In this document: positions 58,199-64,000 of the stretch, piece after piece
Layout of the letters: each line of letters starts with the position of its first letter
Position numbering within the stretch: position 1 is the stretch's first letter
NCBI GenBank assembly: GCA_030156615.1
Contig: JASGME010000005.1
Span: 1-64,000 of the forward strand
Length of the DNA stretch: 64,000 nt
Origin: Candidatus Woesearchaeota archaeon
Lineage (GTDB): Archaea; Nanobdellota; Nanobdellia; Woesearchaeales; UBA119
Direction: 5' to 3'
Notes under the pieces: model-generated
Seen by the model: the letters and a program-made list of their open reading frames with translations, nothing else
What the model was told of the DNA's origin: nothing
Databases searched by the model: none
Made by a program: the position numbers and the translations under genes

Positions 58199-59617
58199 AT
58201 GAGCAAGAAAAAGAAGGATTTAACGGAAGGATCTATTTTGAAGTCATTATTGATTTTAGCCATTCCTATCATTCTTGCAAATCTCTTGCAGACGGCTTAT
58301 CAACTTATAGATACGTTTTGGGTAGGCAGACTTGGAGCAGATGCAGTTGCAGCGGTTTCTATCAGTTTTCCTTTTATCTTCCTCATCGTTTCTTTTGGAG
58401 GAGGATTAGCCATTGCAGGCACGATTCTTGTCGCTCAATACTATGGAAAGAAAGATAAAAAAGCCGTTGATCATATTGCCTCTCAAACATTGATGATGAT
58501 TGTGATTGTTTCAATCATCTTAGCTGTTATAGGTTACTTACTTTCCCCCTTCTTGGTTAGCTTAATGGGAGTAGAAGAATCAGTTTATTCAGATGCTGTT
58601 TTCTATTTGAGAGTTTCTTTTATCGGAATCGTATTTGTATTTACATATCTTGTGTTTCAATCATTGATGAGGGGTATAGGAGAGGTGAAAATGCCTGCCT
58701 ATATTGTTCTTGGAACCGTTCTTTTGGATTTAATTTTTGATCCTTTGTTCATCTTTGGCTATGGTTTTATCCCTGCTTTTGGCGTTGCAGGGGCTGCTGT
58801 GGCTACAATTGCAACCCAAGCATTGGCATCGCTCGTTGGAATTATCATTCTCATCCGAGGGAAACATCACATAAAGTTACATCTAAATGACTTAAAGCCT
58901 GATTTCACTTTGATTAGGAAAATGTTTAGACTGGGCCTTCCAGCATCAATAGAGCAATCCACCAGATCTCTGGCAACGATATTTATGACTTTTTTAGTTT
59001 CTGGTTTTGGCACTGTAACAATTGCTGCATTTGGTATTGGAACCAGGATCTTAAGTTTTGCTGTCATTCCAGCTCTAGGTTTATCAATGGCAACCTCAAC
59101 TATTGTTGGACAGAACATGGGCGCAGGAAAGATAAAAAGAGCAGAATCAACAGTGAAGCTCAGCTCTTTGTTTTCGTTTGTCTCTTTAACAATTATAGGA
59201 ATTTTATTTTTTATTTTCGCAGAGCCTATCTCTGATTTTTTCATGCCGGGAGAAACAGAAGCAATTGATGCAAGCGCCATCTTTATCAGAATAATGGCTC
59301 TTACTTTTGGCTTTATTGGTTTACAGCAGGTGCTTCATGGAGCATTTATGGGCTCAGGAAACACAATGATTACAATGATCTTGTCAATTATGACGCTTTG
59401 GGTATTAAGATTTCCATTGGCATATCTCCTATCGTATCATACTAGCTTAGGATCAACAGGCATTTGGTGGGCATATCCTATTTCTAATATCGCAGCAGTA
59501 TTAGTTGCGGTTATCTGGTTTTCAAGAGGAACCTGGAAGAATAAAAAAATAACTGAAGAAATAAAATTGAGCGAAAAAACAACAGAAGAAGCAATGATCG
59601 AAGAAGGAATAAATTAA
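58199..59617 (+). CDS. MATE family efflux transporter
   Basis: ILANLLQTAYQLIDTFWVGRLGADAVAAVSISFPF; 12-TM pattern. Confidence 0.95.
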   Translation: MSKKKKDLTEGSILKSLLILAIPIILANLLQTAYQLIDTFWVGRLGADAVAAVSISFPFIFLIVSFGGGLAIAGTILVAQYYGKKDKKAVDHIASQTLMMIVIVSIILAVIGYLLSPFLVSLMGVEESVYSDAVFYLRVSFIGIVFVFTYLVFQSLMRGIGEVKMPAYIVLGTVLLDLIFDPLFIFGYGFIPAFGVAGAAVATIATQALASLVGIIILIRGKHHIKLHLNDLKPDFTLIRKMFRLGLPASIEQSTRSLATIFMTFLVSGFGTVTIAAFGIGTRILSFAVIPALGLSMATSTIVGQNMGAGKIKRAESTVKLSSLFSFVSLTIIGILFFIFAEPISDFFMPGETEAIDASAIFIRIMALTFGFIGLQQVLHGAFMGSGNTMITMILSIMTLWVLRFPLAYLLSYHTSLGSTGIWWAYPISNIAAVLVAVIWFSRGTWKNKKITEEIKLSEKTTEEAMIEEGIN

Positions 59618-59663
59618 AGAACTTTGAAAAGAGTTATTAAGTAAAGAGAAAAAACAATAACTT

Positions 59664-60143
59664 ATGGAATTTTGTATTATTATTCGTGGGCCAGCAGGAG
59701 TCGGAAAAACAACAATAGCTAAAGAATTAGCTAGGAATCTTGATGCTGATTACTTTTCCTTCGATGAAATAATGGAAGCGAACAAATTAGATACTATTGT
59801 TGGCGATGGTATCCCTTCAGAGAATTTTGTTAAGGCAAATGAAATTGTTCTTGATTTAATTAAAAACAAAGACAGAGTAATTCTTGATGGTTGTTTTTAC
59901 AGGAAAGAACAACTAGATCATCTTTTACACAATATTAAAGCGAAAGTATATATTTTTACATTAAACGCAGATATTAAAGAATGTTTAGAAAGAAATAAAC
60001 TGCGGATGAACCCCTTAACCGATAATGACATCGAACAAGTTCATTACCTTGTCTCAAAAATAAAAATCGGAAGAATAATTAATACTTCCGGAAAAAGTAT
60101 TAAACAAATTGTTTCAGATGTGTTGAATTACATAACTCTTTGA
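59664..60143 (+). CDS. P-loop small-molecule kinase-like protein
   Basis: IIRGPAGVGKTTIAKELARNLDADYFSFDEIM. Confidence 0.75.
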   Translation: MEFCIIIRGPAGVGKTTIAKELARNLDADYFSFDEIMEANKLDTIVGDGIPSENFVKANEIVLDLIKNKDRVILDGCFYRKEQLDHLLHNIKAKVYIFTLNADIKECLERNKLRMNPLTDNDIEQVHYLVSKIKIGRIINTSGKSIKQIVSDVLNYITL

Positions 60144-60232
60144 ACTTCTACTTGTATGATTACAAAAATAGTTTTTCTCTTATCGCAAACTAAATAAATG
60201 CGAGGAATTCTATAAATGATACAGAAAATAAA

Positions 60233-61318
60233 ATGGAAACAGATACAACAACAGATAATGAAAAACTTGTGAAAGATTTTGGAGCAAGCAGGATAACCGA
60301 GTTAAAGAACATACAGGATTTCTATACTTTCAAAAGAGGACTACTTTATTCGCATAGGGATTTTGAAAGATTTTTCGATGCCATAAAAAAAGGGGAAAAG
60401 TGTGCGATTGTTTCTGGATTGAACGCTTCTGGCTCTTTGCACATTGGGCATAAAGCGGTTTTTGACACCAATCTTTATTTTCAAAGAGAGTTCGGAATTC
60501 CTGTATTCATACCCATCTCGGATGATGAATCTTATGTTGCTGGAAAAGTAAAGAGTCAGGAAGAGGCATTAGCATATTCTGTGGAATTAGCAAAAGAACT
60601 TTTAGCATATGGTTTTGAGCCTCATAAAACCTTTTTTATCATCGATCAGGTTTATACAAATATTTATAATTTAGCAATAAAGTTATCAAAAAAGATAACC
60701 CTTTCTGAAATAAAGGCGACTTACGGTTATAAAAATGAAGAAAATATAGGGCTTCACTTTTATCCGGTGGTTCAATCAGCACACATACTCTTTCCAGAAG
60801 AAAAATTTGAAATCAGAAATGTTTTAGTGCCTATTGGTCCGGATGAAGATGTCCATATAAGAATATGCAGGGATATCGCTTCAAGAGCCGGATATAAAAA
60901 ACCTTCTATATTGCATTTATCTTTTATGCCCGGTATTGATGGAACAAAAATGTCCAAATCAAAAAACAACGCTATTCTTCTTAAGGAAGATATTAAATCA
61001 ATAACCAAAAAAATAAACAAGGCATTTTCCGGAGGACAAAAAACAGTTGAGGAGCATAAGAGACTTGGAGGAAATCCTGATATTGACATTGCATGCCAGT
61101 ACCTGTCAAAATTTTTCTTGGATGAAAAAGAAAGCAAAGAGCTATTTGACAATTATAGAAAAGGAAAGATATTGAGCGGGGAAGTGAAAAAAATCCTGAT
61201 TGAAAAGCTAACCAAAATGATTAATGAATTTCAGGAAAATCTTAAGAAAGTTGATGACTCTGCATTAAAAAAAGCAATATTAACTAATGAAACAGACTTA
61301 ACTAAACTTATGCATTAA
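60233..61318 (+). CDS. trpS: Tryptophanyl-tRNA synthetase, archaeal type
   Basis: GLNASGSLHIGHKAVFDTN (HIGH), PISDDESYVAGK, GTKMSKSKNNAILL. Confidence 0.85.
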   Translation: METDTTTDNEKLVKDFGASRITELKNIQDFYTFKRGLLYSHRDFERFFDAIKKGEKCAIVSGLNASGSLHIGHKAVFDTNLYFQREFGIPVFIPISDDESYVAGKVKSQEEALAYSVELAKELLAYGFEPHKTFFIIDQVYTNIYNLAIKLSKKITLSEIKATYGYKNEENIGLHFYPVVQSAHILFPEEKFEIRNVLVPIGPDEDVHIRICRDIASRAGYKKPSILHLSFMPGIDGTKMSKSKNNAILLKEDIKSITKKINKAFSGGQKTVEEHKRLGGNPDIDIACQYLSKFFLDEKESKELFDNYRKGKILSGEVKKILIEKLTKMINEFQENLKKVDDSALKKAILTNETDLTKLMH

Positions 61319-61870
61319 TTTCAATTAATTTCATATTTAAAAATTTCTTGATCCAATACCCAATTCCTCTTGAACTTGTTTTTTTAATTTCTCCATTGTG
61401 AATTAAAGGATTGATATCTGATGTTTCAGAATGAATATCATTCTTGAAAAATTTAATCTCTTTGCAGTATTTAATGCTCTTTTATTCTCTTTATCAAAAA
61501 GTGTGATACTAAGCCCATGCTTGTTAAGTTTTGTTAGTTTCAATAATTCGTATAAGGTGGCTGATATCTTTGATCCGTAAGCTTGAGAAAAATCTGAAGT
61601 TATGAGATCTTCTTTATATGAGTTCTAGTTAAATATATCGTCTAGTTTCTCCTTTAGATCAGATTTCCTATCTGAACATAATACCAAAATTCCTTTTATT
61701 GAATCACAACCTTTTCAATCTTTAAACAAGATATTCTTTGCTCTTTGACTGCTAATATTTTTTTGATTTCCACTTAAAATAATCGCTCATTCATCACCTT
61801 CAAATTCTCCTAAAAAATCTATATCTTTTTTACAACAAAATAATCTTGCTTCTTTTCAAGTTTTTTACTT
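61308..61870 (-). pseudogene. Decayed ORF of unknown family (stops plus frameshift)
   Basis: Minus strand: KEARLFCCKKDIDFLGEFEGDE*AIILSGNQKNISSQRAKNILFKD*KGCDSIKGILVLCSDRKSDLKEKLDDIFN*NSYKEDLITSDFSQAYGSKISATLYELLKLTKLNKHGLSITLFDKENKRALNTAKRL(fs)NFFKNDIHSETSDINPLIHNGEIKKTSSRGIGYWIKKFLNMKLIEINA*. Confidence 0.6.
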
Positions 61871-61935
61871 ACGATATAAAATAAGATTTATATCCTTTTT
61901 ATTATTTTCAAATGGATGAAATCTAAGATAAGTAA

Positions 61936-62478
61936 TTAATCAAAATTTAATTCTAGTTTTTTCTTAAAATCCTTATGAATCTGCGAAGCTTTTGGTCCTA
62001 TGCTATTTTGATATTTTCCTTCATAAAGAATTATTTTTCCTTTTGGCACCCAAAAACTTACTTGGCCAATAAGCATACCTGAATATATTCGAATATTCTT
62101 TGTAGCATATAGTTGAAATGTTGTATTTCCTATTGATCCAATATCAATCAAATCTGCAGTTATATGAACAAATAAACCGAGTCTTGCAATTCCTGATTTT
62201 GCGTGAATCAAAGGAACAAATTTTTTTCCTCCAATTATCTCTTTGCTGTGTCCAAGAACAAAATCTCCCTTCCTTAATAAAAGGCCATTTTTCGGAATTT
62301 TTTTTATTATATATTTATTTTCTCTTGCAGGGTCTAAAATCTTATCAGTATAAACTAAATACTCCTGCCCCAAGGTTAGATCATAGGAATTTGTAGTGAC
62401 ATTCTTTAAGTTAAATGGTCTTATAATGATATTTCCTTTTTTAACTTGTTTTTTTATCTCTTCACCTGTAAGAATCAT
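61936..62478 (-). CDS. dCTP deaminase/dUTPase-superfamily protein, paralogue 1
   Basis: MILTGEEIKKQVK..., TNSYDLTLG, HAKSGIARLGLFVHITADLIDIGSIGNTTFQLYATKNIRIYSGMLIGQVSFW. Confidence 0.8.
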   Translation of the reverse strand: MILTGEEIKKQVKKGNIIIRPFNLKNVTTNSYDLTLGQEYLVYTDKILDPARENKYIIKKIPKNGLLLRKGDFVLGHSKEIIGGKKFVPLIHAKSGIARLGLFVHITADLIDIGSIGNTTFQLYATKNIRIYSGMLIGQVSFWVPKGKIILYEGKYQNSIGPKASQIHKDFKKKLELNFD

Positions 62479-62981
62479 TTTAATCTCCTTATTTTTGATT
62501 GTTTAGGTTTGTTATATTTTGAATAGCCTTTTTTATAAGGAACGATTTTTCCCTTGTTATCCCAAAAAGAGATCTGACCGACAATCATATAAGGATAGAT
62601 TTTAAGAGGTTTTGTAGATACCAACTCGAGTGTCCATGAATGCTTCGAGCCTGTATGACCTAAGTTGGCAGAAACTTGCAAAAACAAACCTAACCTTCCA
62701 AGAGAACTTCTACCTATTAAGCTCATAGCATATTTATGACTACCTAGAATCTCATAAGTATTTGCAAGATAAATTTGATGAGGTTTTAAAACAAAACCTG
62801 TCTTAGGGATTTTTATTCTTTTTACTTCGTTACCTGAAAAATCAATTATTTCATTATCGATTCTATAATTATAGCTATTCGGATTTACCTGATTTTTATT
62901 AAATGGGATAATTATTATGTTTGATCTCTTAACTTCTTTCTCTATCTCTTTTCCTGTAAGTATCATTTTAAAATAACTCAA
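62475..62981 (-). CDS. dCTP deaminase/dUTPase-superfamily protein, paralogue 2
   Basis: MILTGKEIEKEVK..., PNSYNYRID, GRSSLGRLGLFLQVSANLGHTGSKHSWTLELVSTKPLKIYPYMIVGQISFW. Confidence 0.8.
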   Translation of the reverse strand: MSYFKMILTGKEIEKEVKRSNIIIIPFNKNQVNPNSYNYRIDNEIIDFSGNEVKRIKIPKTGFVLKPHQIYLANTYEILGSHKYAMSLIGRSSLGRLGLFLQVSANLGHTGSKHSWTLELVSTKPLKIYPYMIVGQISFWDNKGKIVPYKKGYSKYNKPKQSKIRRLK

Positions 62982-63792
62982 CGTATCTGTCCGGATAAAT
63001 ATTTTTTCTATATCTTAAAACCAAAACAGAATATCCTTGATATGGTCTTAATTTATTAGACATCATCTTTATGTTCATTAGTCTTTTAAACATTGCATCA
63101 CACAATTCCTTGCTGTTGATTTTTCTTTCTTTACAAACTTTTTTAATTGTGCTGTGACAATAATGCTCCAGTTCTTCTTTTGTCTCTTCTATTAAATCAT
63201 TTCTTTCCTCATAGATCACTTCTAATCCTTTATACATTTTCATAATATCTTTATAAGATTCTCTTGTTGGGGTAATTCCAAAAACTTTTTTGAATTCGGC
63301 TATTAAACTTTCTGGAATTGGAGATTTGATATAAAATGGCGATGCTAGAATAAATCCTCCATCTTCTAGATGTTCCAAACAGATTTTCAACATTTCTTCA
63401 GGTCTTGAAAAAAATTTTAATGATGCTCCTATAATAATATGAGTAAATCTTTCATTAGATTTGAATTTATATCCATCTTCTACGAAGTAATCTATTTTTA
63501 TATTTGGAGCATATTTCTTTTTATTTTCTATTGCTGCTTCAACCGATCTCTTTGAAATATCAAATGCTTTTCCGGTACAACCACTAAGAATTGCTAATTC
63601 TCGTGATGAAAATCCCGTTGTACAAGCAATTTCTAAGATTTTAGAATCCTCATTCAAGTTAGAGAAGACTTTCCATTTTGACAATGTATTAAAGGCTCCT
63701 GGTAAAACATTCCATTGGTTGATAAAACCAACAAAATCAGTGTAAGACATGCTTTCTATATATTCAACAGTTATATTCTGCATTTTACTCAA
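62968..63792 (-). CDS. Class I SAM-dependent methyltransferase
   Basis: ILEIACTTGFSSRELAILSG...AFDISKRSVEAA...HIIIGASLKFFSRPEEMLKICLEHLEDGGFILAS. Confidence 0.8.
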   Translation of the reverse strand: MSKMQNITVEYIESMSYTDFVGFINQWNVLPGAFNTLSKWKVFSNLNEDSKILEIACTTGFSSRELAILSGCTGKAFDISKRSVEAAIENKKKYAPNIKIDYFVEDGYKFKSNERFTHIIIGASLKFFSRPEEMLKICLEHLEDGGFILASPFYIKSPIPESLIAEFKKVFGITPTRESYKDIMKMYKGLEVIYEERNDLIEETKEELEHYCHSTIKKVCKERKINSKELCDAMFKRLMNIKMMSNKLRPYQGYSVLVLRYRKNIYPDRYVELF

Positions 63793-64000
63793 CCCCCGAT
63801 TCGATTATTTCTATTTTTTTATTTTCTGCATTTAATTTTATTTTAACTCCATAAGGAATTGTTATCATAGGCATTGTATGCCCAAATTGTAATTGAGTAA
63901 CGATGATCAGGTCTTTTCTATTATACTCTTTAGCAACTTTTAATAGAACATTCTCATATTCTTTGAAACTCTTCAAATGTTTTTTTAATTTGTCTTCATA
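63785..64000 (-). CDS. Second S66 family peptidase, C-terminal part only (5' end beyond window)
   Basis: Frame open to window edge; NRKDLIIVTQLQFGHTMPMITIPYGVKIKLNAENKKIEI parallels VDFGHTTPRITFPIGGKVFVSAKAKNKIKI of 57102..58088. Confidence 0.8.
   Translation of the reverse strand, partial: YEDKLKKHLKSFKEYENVLLKVAKEYNRKDLIIVTQLQFGHTMPMITIPYGVKIKLNAENKKIEIIESGVE

Noticed and set aside
58867-59280. 137-aa minus-strand ORF
   Set aside because: Antisense to the MATE transporter, no independent motif.
1-64000. CRISPR array, IS element or rRNA operon
   Set aside because: No regularly spaced short repeats, transposase-like ORF or rRNA-like conserved stretch seen on reading through.

Overview
AT-rich, gene-dense window from an archaeal genome, most likely a DPANN/Woesearchaeota-Pacearchaeota-like lineage (inferred from gene content, not from a search). 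Information-processing genes: RPA-like OB-fold protein, MCM, TBP, HerA-type ATPase, Trm5-like MTase, FEN1, tRNA-splicing endonuclease, THUMP methylase, GyrA, RNase J, PCNA, MBF1, eIF5A, eL40, TrmJ, a fused PriS-PriL-like primase, bacterial-type LeuRS and TrpRS. Metabolism: PEP synthase followed directly by archaeal class I FBP aldolase. Envelope: a one-strand cluster (~6.4-17.1 kb) of pilin-like proteins plus two very large Cys-rich surface proteins, a lamin-tail-like surface protein with an internal 97-aa duplication, and a glycosyltransferase/GT-C membrane protein island (~33-44 kb). Most notable: the pilin-like/Cys-rich cluster; an orphan encapsulated-ferritin-like protein lacking its targeting tail; a right-edge cluster of two diverged dCTP-deaminase-like paralogs, a SAM methyltransferase and a second S66 peptidase; and several decayed coding remnants read by hand translation (29.1-30.6, 51.4-52.2 and 61.3-61.9 kb). 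No CRISPR array, rRNA or convincing tRNA was found. All assignments come from reading motifs; no database search was run.
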